Assembly: GCA_034422355.1 (NCBI GenBank)
Contig: DAOUJS010000006.1
Location: 22,971-86,970, forward strand
Length of the DNA: 64,000 nt
Direction: 5' to 3'
DNA from: CATOSP01 sp034422355
GTDB lineage: Bacteria > Chloroflexota > Dehalococcoidia > Lucifugimonadales > UBA3495
Shown: piece after piece, positions 17,141 to 25,843 of the stretch
Numbering within the stretch: position 1 is the first letter of the stretch
How the letters are laid out: every line of letters begins with the position of its first letter
Notes under the pieces: model-generated
Databases searched by the model: none
The model's input: the letters and a program-made list of their open reading frames with translations, nothing else
What the model was told of the DNA's origin: nothing
Program-made: the position numbers and the translations under genes

Positions 17141-17560
17141 ATGTACGACAAGCCCATGCTCAGTCTGGACCAAGTCCGGCGGGCCATGAACGCCATGCTG
17201 GACAAGGCCACCCAAGAGCCGGACCGCCCGGTGGCCATCGCCATCGTGGACGACGCCGGGAACCTGCTCAACTACGCCCGTATGGACGGCTGCCGCACCA
17301 ACCCCCAGACCTTCGCAATCCGCAAGGCGTACACATCCGCCATGTCGGGGGCTGACTCGGCGGTCTACGCGGAGCGGCTGAAATCCCAGGGACGCACCGT
17401 GGCCGACATGGGCAATCCAAACCTGGTATCGGCCCAGGGCGCGGTGGTAGTGCTGCATCCCTCCACCGGCGCGGTGCTGGGGGCCATCGGCGTCAGCGGG
17501 CTGGCGGCCCAGGAAGACGAGGACCTGTCCCGGCTGGGACTGGAAGCGCTGGGGCTTTAG
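17141..17560 (+). CDS. GlcG/HbpS-like DUF336 protein
   Basis: A 139-aa protein of the GlcG/HbpS (DUF336, haem-degrading/binding) family. Typical segments are PVAIAIVDDAGNLLNYARMDG, FAIRKAYTSAMSG, GAVVVLHPSTGAVLGAIGVSG and the C-terminal AAQEDEDLSRLGLEAL. A good ribosome site (AGAGGAGG, 10 nt before the ATG) supports the start. Members bind haem or act as accessory proteins of glycolate, glycerol and other catabolic clusters. The deacetylase gene follows after 108 nt on the same strand, so the two may be functionally linked. Confidence 0.85.
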   Translation: MYDKPMLSLDQVRRAMNAMLDKATQEPDRPVAIAIVDDAGNLLNYARMDGCRTNPQTFAIRKAYTSAMSGADSAVYAERLKSQGRTVADMGNPNLVSAQGAVVVLHPSTGAVLGAIGVSGLAAQEDEDLSRLGLEALGL

Positions 17561-17632
17561 GAATCGTCTCGCCGTCACACTGTCCCACCGTTGCCGGTCC
17601 TGGCGACCTCGGGGGACAAGTCTCTGATCTTT

Positions 17633-17664
17633 CCCCCTTGTACAACGGGGGACTAAGGGGGATT
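17633..17664. repeat. CCCCC/GGGGG intergenic inverted repeat
   Basis: CCCCCTTGTACAACGGGGG is a near-perfect palindrome around TTGTACAA, followed by a second GGGGG run (ACTAAGGGGGATT) just before the deacetylase start. Such short 'cccctt-aaggggga' elements are common dispersed intergenic repeats; here it may also form the leader hairpin of the deacetylase mRNA. Confidence 0.45.
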
Positions 17665-17668
17665 CCCC

Positions 17669-18541
17669 GTGCCCAATCCAAGGTCTGATTACTCCAACAT
17701 ATACGAGCGCCCCAGGCTGACGCTGCCCGGCAACGCCCGCATCGCCGTGTGGGTGATCATCAACGTGGAAGAGTGGGACATCAACGAGCCTATGGCCCGC
17801 ACCATTCTTCCCGTGCCCCAGGGCCGGAGCGTGGTGCCGGACATCCCCAACTACGCCTGGTACGATTACGGGATGCGTGTCGGGTTCTGGCGGCTGAAGC
17901 GGGCGCTGGACCGCCACGGCGTCCCGGCCACGATCAGCCTCAACGCCGCGGTGTGCCACACCTACCCGCACCTGGTAGAAGAGTGCGTGAAGTCCGGCTG
18001 GGAGCTGCTGGGGCACGGGTACCAGCAACGGGTCCTGAACGCCGAGGCAGACCAGCGGGATGTGATACGCAGGTCGATGGAGACCATCCGGGAGTTCTCC
18101 GGCTCGGCCCCCCGTGGCTGGATGGGGCCAGGACTGGCTGAGACGCTGGACACGCCGGACATCCTGGCCGAGGAGGGCATCGAGTACGTCTGCGACTGGT
18201 GCAACGACGACCAGCCCTACCCGATGAAGGTCAAGAGCGGGAGCCTGGTGTCCATCCCGTACACCTTGGAGCTGAATGACATTCCGATATATGCGGTGCA
18301 GCACCACCGCTCGCCGGAGATTTTCGAGCGCGCCCGCGACCAGTTCGACACCCTGTACCGGGAGGGCGCCGACAGCGCCCGGGTCATGGCCATCTCCACC
18401 CACCCCTACATCACCGGAGTCCCCCACCGCATCAAGTACTTCGACATGATCTTCGACTATATCAAGCAGTTCGAGGGCGCGGTATTTATGACCGGCAGCG
18501 AGATTCTTGACTGGTATTTGGGGGCAAGGGACATCAACTAA
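17669..18541 (+). CDS. Polysaccharide deacetylase family (PuuE-like) hydrolase
   Basis: A 290-aa NodB-homology (CE4-like) hydrolase. The GTG at 17669 is used as start. The fold is recognised from IAVWVIINVEEWDIN, YDYGMRVGFWRLKRALDRHG, VPATISLNAAVCHTYP, SGWELLGHGYQQ and GWMGPGLAETLDTPDILAEEG. The usual first metal motif (D-D/E) is replaced by VEEW, as in PuuE-type cofactor-independent allantoinases and related amide hydrolases, and STHPYITGVPHR supplies a C-terminal His. The substrate is probably a small cyclic or linear amide rather than chitin. It follows the DUF336 gene on the same strand. Confidence 0.8.
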   Translation: MPNPRSDYSNIYERPRLTLPGNARIAVWVIINVEEWDINEPMARTILPVPQGRSVVPDIPNYAWYDYGMRVGFWRLKRALDRHGVPATISLNAAVCHTYPHLVEECVKSGWELLGHGYQQRVLNAEADQRDVIRRSMETIREFSGSAPRGWMGPGLAETLDTPDILAEEGIEYVCDWCNDDQPYPMKVKSGSLVSIPYTLELNDIPIYAVQHHRSPEIFERARDQFDTLYREGADSARVMAISTHPYITGVPHRIKYFDMIFDYIKQFEGAVFMTGSEILDWYLGARDIN

Positions 18542-18607
18542 AGGAATGCCGGTGCATCAATGGAGTTTTGTGCCAGAAGTCCCTCGCAATCAAAAGTACC
18601 CTAAGAG

Positions 18608-18641
18608 AGCGTTGCTTCCCTAATTTCTGGAATGAAACGCT
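18608..18641. terminator. Imperfect hairpin between convergent deacetylase and SDR genes
   Basis: AGCGTTGCTTCC pairs imperfectly with GGAATGAAACGCT around a CTAATTTCT loop. A separate inverted repeat ATGGAGTTT/AAACTCCAT (about 18560 and 18680) encloses the region. No T-tract is evident, so a terminator role is only a placement-based guess. Confidence 0.3.
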
Positions 18642-18707
18642 ACTTCTGCCAGCCTGTAAGGATGCCAACTCGCAGGGGAAACTCCATCGGCCCAAATCGC
18701 TTACCGG

Positions 18708-19475
18708 CTACACGATGTAGCGGCCCCCGACCACGTTGAGCCTGTCGCCGGTGATGTAGGCCGACTCGTCGGAGGCGAAGAACAGGCAGGCGTTGGCTAT
18801 GTCCTCCACGGTTCCCTGGCGGCCTAGGGGAATGCCCCTCGCGCGCTCCGGGGAACCCCTGGGGACTCCCTGCATATCCGGGTACCATTCCGGGTGCAGC
18901 CGCTCGGTATCGGTCGATCCCGGGTTCACCAGGTTGGCCCGGACGTTGTAGGGGGCCATCTCGGCGGCTATGGCCCGGATGAGGCCCAGCAGCCCGGTCT
19001 TGGCGGTGGTCACCAGCGCGGTGTCCGGCCTGCCCGTTATCGCCGCCTGGCCTCCCAAAGCCACGATGCTCCCTGCCCGGCGTTCCATCATCCCCGGCAG
19101 CACTGCCCGGCAGAGATAGAAGGCCGAGTGCAGGTTGACGCCCATGACAGTGTGCCACTCGTCGTCGGTTATCTCCAGGATAGGCCGGTGGGGGCGAATG
19201 GCGACGTTGCTGACCAGCACGTCAATCTTCCCCAGGGCATCGATGCCCTCTTCGACCATCGCGCTCGCCCTGGCCGAGTCAGCGACGTCTCCCATGACGG
19301 TGTGGGTCCTGACGCCGAACTCGCGGCACTGCCCCGCCACACCCTCGAGTTCCTCGGCACTGCTGCGAGTGTTAAGCACCAGGTCAGCGCCCTCCCTGGC
19401 AAACGTCAATGCGATTTCGCGGCCTATGTTCCGGCTCGCGCCCGTTATCATTGCGGTCTTGTTTTCCAGCCTCAA
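18708..19475 (-). CDS. SDR-family protein lacking the catalytic Ser and Tyr
   Basis: A 255-aa short-chain dehydrogenase/reductase. I place the start at TTG 19475 because GGAGG lies 7 nt upstream; this gives MRLENKTAMITGASRNIGREIA with the cofactor motif TGASRNIG. VLVSNVAIRPH takes the place of the NNAG motif. The active-site Lys is present (VTTAKTGLLGL), but the expected Tyr four residues before it is Val, and the Ser position is Gly (VALGGQAA). NPGSTDTER and the C-terminal DRLNVVGGRYIV are normal. A classical proton-relay mechanism is therefore not possible, although a substitute residue or a non-redox role could exist. It is monocistronic. Confidence 0.85.
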   Translation of the reverse strand: MRLENKTAMITGASRNIGREIALTFAREGADLVLNTRSSAEELEGVAGQCREFGVRTHTVMGDVADSARASAMVEEGIDALGKIDVLVSNVAIRPHRPILEITDDEWHTVMGVNLHSAFYLCRAVLPGMMERRAGSIVALGGQAAITGRPDTALVTTAKTGLLGLIRAIAAEMAPYNVRANLVNPGSTDTERLHPEWYPDMQGVPRGSPERARGIPLGRQGTVEDIANACLFFASDESAYITGDRLNVVGGRYIV

Positions 19476-19595
19476 CAGGTTACCTCCGGGTGTAATTCTC
19501 AAGTCTTGGGCAGACTATCACCCTTGCCGCACGCGGGCAACAGCGGCGATGAGGTGCAAAATAAAGAGGAAGGTGGACTCAGGTATAGGGCAGGA

Positions 19596-20726
19596 CTATG
19601 CGGAAATGCTGTTCAACCAGACCAGCATGGCCGCGCCCAGCATACCCCCTGCACCCTGTAGTCTGCTGAGTTCAAAGCGGAACTCGCGGTGCCTGCCGCT
19701 CATGGCGCGGTCAAGCATCAGGGAGTGGATGCGCGGCATCAGGTCCAGTTCCTGGATGCCGTCGGAGACGCCGCCGCCGAGCACCAGGACATCCGGGTTG
19801 TAGAGGTGGAGGACGTTGGTGAGCCCTACGCCAAGTACGGCCACCAGACGGTCGATTATGCCAAGTGCCAAGGAATCGCCCTGAGCTGCGGCCTGGAACA
19901 CGTGCCCGGAGGTCACGTCTTCGGGGCGCTCCCTTGCCAGGACGGATGCCGCGCCGCTTGCCTCCGCCAACCTCTCCCGCGCCATTCGCGCTATAGCCGT
20001 GCCCGAAGCCAGGGATTCCAGGCATCCCCGGCTGCCGCACTGGCAGAGGGGGCTGTCCGGTCCCGATTCTATGGCCATGTGGCCGACCTCGGCGGCCATT
20101 CCGCCGGCTCCCAGAAACACCTGTCCCCTGTAGACGACGCCGCCTCCTACGCCCGTGCTTATGGTCAGGTACACCAGGGTCTTGGGAAGGGCTGATGCCT
20201 CCCCGCTGGTAGCATTGGGGTCTCCCGGGTTCGTTCGTCCCGCCCCGAAGTAATACTCGCCAAGGGCTGCCAGGTCGGCGTCGTTGCCCACCCATACCGG
20301 GAGCCCGAACAATGGCTCCCACAGGGCTTTCAGGGAAACGCGGTCCAGCAGCATCAGGTTGGGAGGGCGGTCCATGATTCCCGTTTCCGGGTCAATAGGC
20401 CCCGCCATTGCCAGTCCGATACCCCGGATTGTACAAGGCTGGGGGCGGTCGCCGCACCAAGCAAGGGCCTCGCGCATGACCCTTTCGCCGTTGGCCAGCA
20501 GTTCTTCAGTGGTCCGGGACAGGCTGTTGGCGACGCGGTTCTCCCAGTGGACCGTGCCGTTCCGGTCCACGACGTTCACCCGGTTCCATGTGCCCCCCCA
20601 GTCTACGGCGACGACAAACTCCGGTCCCACCGGGGGATGGACCCTATCCGCCATTCCGTCCGAACCCGCCTGGTCCCGCTCATTGGGGCCGGCGTGGCGG
20701 GGTGGGGCGGTGTTTTCAGCAGTCAT
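19596..20726 (-). CDS. ROK-family sugar kinase
   Basis: A 376-aa ROK protein. The ATP phosphate motif is VVAVDWGGTWNRVNVVD (about residues 38-54). The ROK zinc motif is intact (CQCGSRGCLES), with VGNDADLAALGEYYFGAG, YLTISTGVGGGVV and EVGHMAIE before it. No HTH domain is present, so it is a kinase rather than a NagC/XylR-type repressor. A glucokinase or N-acyl-sugar kinase is possible. The ATG directly abuts the TlpA-like stop, so it is the last gene of the ccm transcription unit. An alternative start is Met25 (20654). Confidence 0.85.
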   Translation of the reverse strand: MTAENTAPPRHAGPNERDQAGSDGMADRVHPPVGPEFVVAVDWGGTWNRVNVVDRNGTVHWENRVANSLSRTTEELLANGERVMREALAWCGDRPQPCTIRGIGLAMAGPIDPETGIMDRPPNLMLLDRVSLKALWEPLFGLPVWVGNDADLAALGEYYFGAGRTNPGDPNATSGEASALPKTLVYLTISTGVGGGVVYRGQVFLGAGGMAAEVGHMAIESGPDSPLCQCGSRGCLESLASGTAIARMARERLAEASGAASVLARERPEDVTSGHVFQAAAQGDSLALGIIDRLVAVLGVGLTNVLHLYNPDVLVLGGGVSDGIQELDLMPRIHSLMLDRAMSGRHREFRFELSRLQGAGGMLGAAMLVWLNSISA

Positions 20727-21305
20727 CTAACCCGACGCCCCTGCAACGTTTTCGGCGAGCAACTCATCGAGGATGGAGCGCAGGCGCCCCGCGTTCATGG
20801 GACCCACGAACCGCTTGACGACGCGCCCTTCCCGGTCGATGAAGAACTTCTCGGGTATGCCCGTCACCCCGTAGTCTATGGCTATCTGCCCATCGCCGTC
20901 TATCCCATTGGGGTAGGGTACGCTGTACTCATCGACGTGAGAGCGCACGTCGTCGTCCCGGTCCCAAATGGAGATTCCGATGAACTGCACAGGCTTGCCC
21001 TCGTATTCGCCGTAGACTTGGGACAGGACCGGCGCTTCGGCGCGGCAGGGAGGGCACCACGAGGACCAGAAATCGAGCATTACCACCTTGCCCCGCATTC
21101 CTGACAGGGATACAGGGCCACCCTCCAGTGTTTCCAGGGAAAAGTCCCTGGGAGTGTCCAGCAGAACCTCTACCTGGCCCAATTCGGTGTTGACCCCAAA
21201 GCCGCCGGGAACGCCACCGGACTTGACCGATGCCCACGTGAGCAGGGCCAGCAGGCCCAGTACAGGGACCGCTGTGCCGACCAGAAGCCAACCGCGCTTG
21301 CCCAA
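20727..21305 (-). CDS. TlpA/CcmG-like membrane thioredoxin
   Basis: A 192-aa thiol-disulfide oxidoreductase with one N-terminal transmembrane anchor (LLVGTAVPVLGLLALLTWA) and an extracytoplasmic thioredoxin fold. The active site is WCPPC (C84, C87), preceded by GKVVMLDFWSS; the cis-Pro region is YGVTGIPEKFFIDREGRVV. In system II/I cytochrome c maturation such proteins (ResA/CcmG) reduce the CxxCH cysteines of apocytochrome. Its place in the operon with ccmH, ccmF and a CcmI-like gene supports this role. The start at 21305 lies 14 nt after the upstream gene. Confidence 0.9.
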   Translation of the reverse strand: MGKRGWLLVGTAVPVLGLLALLTWASVKSGGVPGGFGVNTELGQVEVLLDTPRDFSLETLEGGPVSLSGMRGKVVMLDFWSSWCPPCRAEAPVLSQVYGEYEGKPVQFIGISIWDRDDDVRSHVDEYSVPYPNGIDGDGQIAIDYGVTGIPEKFFIDREGRVVKRFVGPMNAGRLRSILDELLAENVAGASG

Positions 21306-21319
21306 GACCGTTCCAGTGC

Positions 21320-22549
21320 CTATTCCGCGGTTCTGCCGGCAGCGGGTTGGGCTTCGTCGGCGTCGGCGGTTCTTCCTCTGTCCAGGAACCGGCCCTTCAG
21401 CGTCTGGCGTACGCTCTGGTACTCGGATTCGTCCACGTCTCCCCGGCTATAGCTGTCGTCCAGGGCGGCGATTTCGTGGATGAGAGAGTCCCGGTCTGCC
21501 GGGCTCGGGGCCGCTGGGTCAGTTACGGCGCGCCGGCCCGAGGGTCGGAGTCCGCCCCAGGCCAGCAGACTGGCAAGGACCACGCCCAGGATGGCGGGGA
21601 TGGCCCCCTGCCAGAGTGCCTCGCTGCGTGCCCACTTCTCCAGGCGCGTCAGTATCCCGGGCTGGGGGAGGCCGGACAGGGTGACCATTATCTCTTCGCT
21701 GCGGGCCAGGTCTCTCGCCTCCCAGGCGTCGTACACCGTGCCGTCGAGGTTGGGTGACGCCACCCGCTTCAGGGGGGCTACGTCGAGTCCACGCAGCCGG
21801 TCCGGGACCAGGACCTGGAAGATGTCCGCGCCCTGGTGGAATGCCTGGCGGTAAGTTAGTGAGTCGCCCTGGTAGGGAATCTTGTAGGAAAACTCCAGGT
21901 TGTGCTGTCCGGGAGTGACCTGGGATGTGACGGCGAAGCCGGTGCCCACGGATACGATGTCGCCTCCCGGCATGTCCGATTGCAGTCCCAGGGTCTCGGC
22001 CAGCGGCGGCAGGGAAAAGCGGAGGAAGCTCATCTGGGCGGGAACGGACAGGTCCGGCTGGAGGGTGCGGTCGCTGCCGTTGACCAGGGTCACGAAGTCT
22101 ATTAGGGTGACTTCCCGCTCGGTGGGGTCAACGCCGGCCACCACGCTCAGATGGTGGGTGACTTTGATCACCGTGGCATCGGTGGTGGTCTCGTATATGT
22201 TCAGTACAACGTTGCCGGACAGTTCTTCCAGGGAGAAGGCTTGAGTGTACAGTGCGCCGGAGTGGTTGACGGCCAGGGCGTAGCGGGCATCAGGCACGGC
22301 GGGCAGCCCGGCAAGCTCGAAGCTGCCTTCATCGTCAACCTGGGCGAGAGAAGTGCCGAGGACGCCGCCGCCGGCCCCGGTGACCAGCGCGAGCACCTGA
22401 ACTTCCCTGGGAAGGTCCGCTCCCTCGGTGCCGTTCACGACCGTACCGGCAATCGTCAACGGCGCCTGGGCGGCAATGCTGGCAGTCCCATACAGAACAA
22501 CGCCCAACGCAAGGGACAAAACCACGAGCAATGCACGCAGCGGTCTCAT
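21320..22549 (-). CDS. Ccm-operon membrane protein with N-terminal Ig-like domain
   Basis: About 409 aa from MRPLRALL (22549), whose ATG overlaps the stop of the CcmI-like gene (ATGA). A signal peptide (LLVVLSLALGVVLYGTASIAAQA) is followed by a carboxypeptidase-regulatory-like beta domain (LTIAGTVVNGTEGADLP, VDDEGSFELAGLP) and further extracytoplasmic strands. A single helix (AIPAILGVVLASLLAWGG) precedes a short cytoplasmic tail, HEIAALDDSYSRGDVDESEY, which resembles the coiled tail segments of CcmI or SHOCT-like regions. Translational coupling inside the ccm operon suggests an accessory role in cytochrome c maturation. I do not recognise a named family for the whole protein. Confidence 0.6.
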   Translation of the reverse strand: MRPLRALLVVLSLALGVVLYGTASIAAQAPLTIAGTVVNGTEGADLPREVQVLALVTGAGGGVLGTSLAQVDDEGSFELAGLPAVPDARYALAVNHSGALYTQAFSLEELSGNVVLNIYETTTDATVIKVTHHLSVVAGVDPTEREVTLIDFVTLVNGSDRTLQPDLSVPAQMSFLRFSLPPLAETLGLQSDMPGGDIVSVGTGFAVTSQVTPGQHNLEFSYKIPYQGDSLTYRQAFHQGADIFQVLVPDRLRGLDVAPLKRVASPNLDGTVYDAWEARDLARSEEIMVTLSGLPQPGILTRLEKWARSEALWQGAIPAILGVVLASLLAWGGLRPSGRRAVTDPAAPSPADRDSLIHEIAALDDSYSRGDVDESEYQSVRQTLKGRFLDRGRTADADEAQPAAGRTAE

Positions 22550-23019
22550 TCCTCGCTGACTCCGCTTTGTTGGGTTATGGCGGTGGACCGGGACTGCCCG
22601 CACGCAGGACAGGGTTTGCCTTCTCCGGGCAACGGCGCGCCGCACCCTGCGCAGTCTGGCACAGCTCCGTTGACCCCGTTGGATGACAGGCGGGCCAGGA
22701 GCACTTGCCGTTCCAGGTCTTGCTCCGGGTTCACCGTCCGCGACTCGTCGATGCGACGGAGCAGGGACGCCGCCTCCAGCCTGTAGGCCAGCAACTGCTC
22801 CCGATAGACGTCCTCCGGGACATTGCCCACTTGATGTTCCAGTTGCAGCGTTTGTATGGAGTCCAGCAGGGACTCCAGTTCAGCGTAGCTAGTCGCGGTA
22901 TCTGAATTGGTCGCACCGGCATCGTCGGAAGACCCGCGGCGCAGGAACGGATGGAGGACGGCGATGACGCAGAGAAAAGCCAGCATCCCGGCCACCACAA
23001 GCATGATCGGCTCAACCAT
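22546..23019 (-). CDS. CcmI-like membrane protein with zinc ribbon
   Basis: A 157-aa protein: an N-terminal transmembrane helix (IMLVVAGMLAFLCVIAVLHPFL), a helical stretch (ELESLLDSIQTLQLEHQVG ... EDVYREQLLAYRLEAASLLRRID), and a C-terminal zinc ribbon C-x2-C-x9-C-x2-C (CAGCGAPLPGEGKPCPACG). The arrangement and helical part resemble the short CcmI-type genes found beside ccmH in Chloroflexota; the zinc ribbon is an added feature. It sits between ccmF and the Ig-like protein, with which it shares an ATGA overlap, so a role in presenting apocytochrome to the haem lyase is likely but inferred from context. Confidence 0.65.
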   Translation of the reverse strand: MVEPIMLVVAGMLAFLCVIAVLHPFLRRGSSDDAGATNSDTATSYAELESLLDSIQTLQLEHQVGNVPEDVYREQLLAYRLEAASLLRRIDESRTVNPEQDLERQVLLARLSSNGVNGAVPDCAGCGAPLPGEGKPCPACGQSRSTAITQQSGVSEE

Positions 23020-23103
23020 TTGAGATACGGATCCTCAGCGAGTGTAGCGGCCCCGGACCGTGTTGAGGAGCCGCGGTTTTGATGTCGTTCCTGCCGTGTC
23101 CAA

Positions 23104-25113
23104 TCAGGCCGTTCCCGGCCCGGCTGTCTGGGTCTGAGGGCTTGGGACGGTGAGCAGTGATGGCGACCTGACCGGAATCCTGGCGGGTTGCGGCCAGAGG
23201 GCGATGAGCGTACCCAAGACCATCACCGGCCCGGCGACCCACATCCACCAGATAAGAGGGTTGACCAGAATACGCACCCCTACGCTGCCATCCGCCATGT
23301 TCTCGCTGGGCACCACGTACAGGTCTTCCACGGGAGTCGAGTGGATGGCAGCCCGGGTCGAGGCCATGTTGAAGGAAGGATAGAAATGCCGGCCCGGTTC
23401 CATGAAGTAGGCAAACTCCCCATTCTTGTAGACCTCGAACCGGGATAGGTATTCGGTCCGGTTGCCTTTGAACTCTTCCGTAGTGCCAAGGTAGCGGACC
23501 TGGTACTCACGCACTGTCGCGCTCTCCCCCGGCGCGAGGGCCACGTCCCGCTGGATGTTGAAGAAGGACGTGCCGACCACGCCCAGGGCCACCATGACCA
23601 CGGCGAGATGGACTATGTAGCCGCCGTAGCGCGGGCGGTTGCCCCAAACCAGGTGGACGAAGGCGGCGGCGTGGTTTTCTCCCCGCGCTTTGGCGGTTGA
23701 ACGTGTGCCCCTTGCCCAGTCCTGTAAGACGCCCGTGGTTACCATAGCGGCCAGGGCGAACCCGGCCAAAGCGTAGGGCTTCCAAATTCCCACTGCCAGG
23801 AGGACAATGATCACTGTCGCAGCGGCAATGGACGGGACCACTAGCGAGCGGCGTATGGCGTTCCACGTGGCCTGACGCCAGGGCAGCATTGGCCCTACGC
23901 CCATGAGGAAGATGAGGGCCAGGAAGATGGGGCCGTTTACCTGGTCGTAGAAGGGCCGGGCCAGGGTGACCTCCTCTCCGGTGAAGAGCTGTGATAGCAA
24001 CGGATATACCGTGCCCCACAACGTCACGAAGGCGATGGCCAGCAGCAACAGGTTGTTAATCAGGAACGCCGCTTCCCGCGACAGCATTGAGTCCAGGTCC
24101 CGGTCACTCTTGAGACGGTTGTAACGCCAGAAGAATACCGCGAATGGCACGATAACGCCCACAGCCATGAATAGGAGGAATATCCAGCCCAGGGTAGACG
24201 CTCCAAATGAATGGACGGAAGGAACGGAGCCTCCCCGGTTCATAAACATCCCGTAGAGGGCCAGTCCGAAAGCCACGTTAATCAGCACGATGTTCCACAT
24301 GCGAAACATGCCCCGGCGTTTCTGCACCATGACCGAGTGGATGAAGGCGGTGAGACCGAGCCAGGGCATCAGGGCCGCGTTTTCCACCGGGTCCCAGAAC
24401 CAGTAGCCACCCCATCCCAGGATGGTGTAGGCCCACCAGGAGCCGAGGAGCAGGCCGCAGGCCAGCAAGGCCCAGGAGATGATCCCCCAGAGCCGCGCCG
24501 CGTCGAGCCATTGGTCGCCGGTCTTGCCCCCGATCAGGGACCCCATGACGAAAGCGAGGGGGATGGACGTTGCGACAAGACCTGCCATCAATGCCGGAGG
24601 ATGGAAGAACATGCCAAAGTGGGTCAGAAGGGGATTTATTCCCTCTCCGTCCATGGGAATGAATGGCAGTTTGTCGAAGGGGTTGGCCATGAACCCGATG
24701 ACGGCCAGGAAGAAGGTCAACACCACCATCAATACCCCGGTGGTATAGGGAAGGGTCTCTCGTGTTGCGGCAGGGGCGCGCCAGATGGCAATTGAAGCCA
24801 TGATCGACAGCACGAAGGCTATGTATAGCAGGGAGCCTTCATTCCCCGCGTAGAACGCTACCCAGGTGAAGTGGTCTTCCATTGCTATATCGCTGTGGGC
24901 TGCGACATAGGCAACCTCGAAGTCCCGGTTGATGAAGAGAGTAACGAGGCTTAGGGTGGCAACGGTCAATGCCAGCACGGTGAGGTGAGACGCCCGTTGC
25001 GCGCTGACCACCAGTTCCGGGGAACCCCTCAATTTACCCAGCACCGAGCCGAAGGCTCCGTATGAGGCTAGGGCCAGGGCGATCCACACGCACATTGCTC
25101 CCAGGTCAGCCAT
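23104..25113 (-). CDS. ccmF: Cytochrome c haem lyase subunit CcmF
   Basis: A 669-aa polytopic membrane protein of the CcmF/CcsA (haem handling) family. The Trp-rich WWD region is clear: SWWAYTILGWGGYWFWDP with VENAALMPWL at about residues 225-245. Other family marks are DHFTWVAFYAGNEGSLLY near residue 85, HPPALMAG, and a C-terminal extracytoplasmic domain. With CcmH it attaches haem to the CxxCH motifs of apocytochromes on the outer side of the membrane. Its start overlaps ccmH by 8 nt. The other maturation genes (ccmA-E) are not in this window. Confidence 0.95.
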   Translation of the reverse strand: MADLGAMCVWIALALASYGAFGSVLGKLRGSPELVVSAQRASHLTVLALTVATLSLVTLFINRDFEVAYVAAHSDIAMEDHFTWVAFYAGNEGSLLYIAFVLSIMASIAIWRAPAATRETLPYTTGVLMVVLTFFLAVIGFMANPFDKLPFIPMDGEGINPLLTHFGMFFHPPALMAGLVATSIPLAFVMGSLIGGKTGDQWLDAARLWGIISWALLACGLLLGSWWAYTILGWGGYWFWDPVENAALMPWLGLTAFIHSVMVQKRRGMFRMWNIVLINVAFGLALYGMFMNRGGSVPSVHSFGASTLGWIFLLFMAVGVIVPFAVFFWRYNRLKSDRDLDSMLSREAAFLINNLLLLAIAFVTLWGTVYPLLSQLFTGEEVTLARPFYDQVNGPIFLALIFLMGVGPMLPWRQATWNAIRRSLVVPSIAAATVIIVLLAVGIWKPYALAGFALAAMVTTGVLQDWARGTRSTAKARGENHAAAFVHLVWGNRPRYGGYIVHLAVVMVALGVVGTSFFNIQRDVALAPGESATVREYQVRYLGTTEEFKGNRTEYLSRFEVYKNGEFAYFMEPGRHFYPSFNMASTRAAIHSTPVEDLYVVPSENMADGSVGVRILVNPLIWWMWVAGPVMVLGTLIALWPQPARIPVRSPSLLTVPSPQTQTAGPGTA

Positions 25114-25693
25114 TACGTTCCTCTGCAGCGGGAGCGTTTTCGGCTATGCTTGAGGAGTCGTCCATGGATAGACCGCGGTCTACTTCTTCCAAGTACGGCT
25201 GCAGGTCCTCGTCCTCCTGTTGTACAGCTTGCACGTCTGCTGAGGGACGCTTCATGGAGCGCAGAATTACCAAGCCGATGGCGGTGCCCAGCAGCACCGA
25301 GCCTATGGGGAGCACCCAGGCCCAGATATGTGCGCCTCTCTTGGGAGGCGCGGCCAGCACCTTTGGCCCGTACCGTTCCTCGAAGTAGTCCAGGACCTCC
25401 TGGCGCGTGTAGCCCTCGGCCAGCAGTTCCCGCACCTTCTGGCGCATCTGCCGGGCCAATTCCACCTGCGCCTGGTCTATGGACTCGGCGGGGCAGACCG
25501 GACACATGAGCATCCGGTCGATACTTTGGGCCTCTTCCTCATTGTAGGAACCCATGACCGGGCCGCTGGTAGGCGGGGTTGCGTCCTGGGTAAGGCCGAT
25601 TGACGGACGAACAGCCAGAGTCAAAAGCGCGATAGCTGTGAACAGGGCGGCTAACGCTACCGGGAATCTCTTGAATGAGCGAGAGTTCAACAT
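25106..25693 (-). CDS. ccmH: Cytochrome c maturation protein CcmH
   Basis: About 195 aa from MLNSRSFKRF (25693). This start gives a signal anchor, and the extended -10 box at 25764-25772 leaves a leader before it; the open frame reaches 25762. The redox motif MCPVCPAES (C64, C67 in place of LRCPxCxxQ) is followed by IDQAQVELARQMRQKVRELLAEGYTRQEV and FEERYGPKVLAAPPK, all typical of CcmH/CycL. A C-terminal helix (IWAWVLPIGSVLLGTAIGLVIL) completes the two-helix topology. It delivers reduced apocytochrome to CcmF, the next gene. It is the first gene of the ccm unit. Confidence 0.92.
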   Translation of the reverse strand: MLNSRSFKRFPVALAALFTAIALLTLAVRPSIGLTQDATPPTSGPVMGSYNEEEAQSIDRMLMCPVCPAESIDQAQVELARQMRQKVRELLAEGYTRQEVLDYFEERYGPKVLAAPPKRGAHIWAWVLPIGSVLLGTAIGLVILRSMKRPSADVQAVQQEDEDLQPYLEEVDRGLSMDDSSSIAENAPAAEERNG

Positions 25694-25763
25694 CAGGCCG
25701 GTACGGTATCGTTCAAACGACAGGTTGCCATTGCCCGGCGGAGGGTTGACGTTTCCGCCCACT

Positions 25764-25772
25764 ATTGTACCA
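25764..25772 (-). promoter_or_regulatory. Extended -10 promoter of the ccm operon (TGGTACAAT)
   Basis: Read on the minus strand, TG-G-TACAAT lies about 70 nt upstream of the ccmH start (25693) and just downstream of the ACIII terminator at 25822-25843. The order terminator-promoter-gene suggests that the ccm genes are a separate unit from ACIII. No clear -35 box. Confidence 0.45.
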
Positions 25773-25821
25773 GCACCATGCGGCGGGGTCTTTAACCGGC
25801 ACTGTACCCGATTGCCATGCG

Positions 25822-25843
25822 AAAAAGGCCCCGGAGTTGGGGC
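25822..25843 (-). terminator. Rho-independent terminator of the ACIII operon
   Basis: On the minus strand GCCCC-AACTCC-GGGGC is followed by CTTTTT. The stem is short (5 bp) but G+C only, and it stands 100 nt beyond the actE stop, at the end of the eight-gene operon. Confidence 0.65.

Noticed and set aside
17057..18427. 456-aa minus-strand open frame
   Set aside because: Shadow of the DUF336 and deacetylase genes on the other strand; those have family motifs, this one does not.
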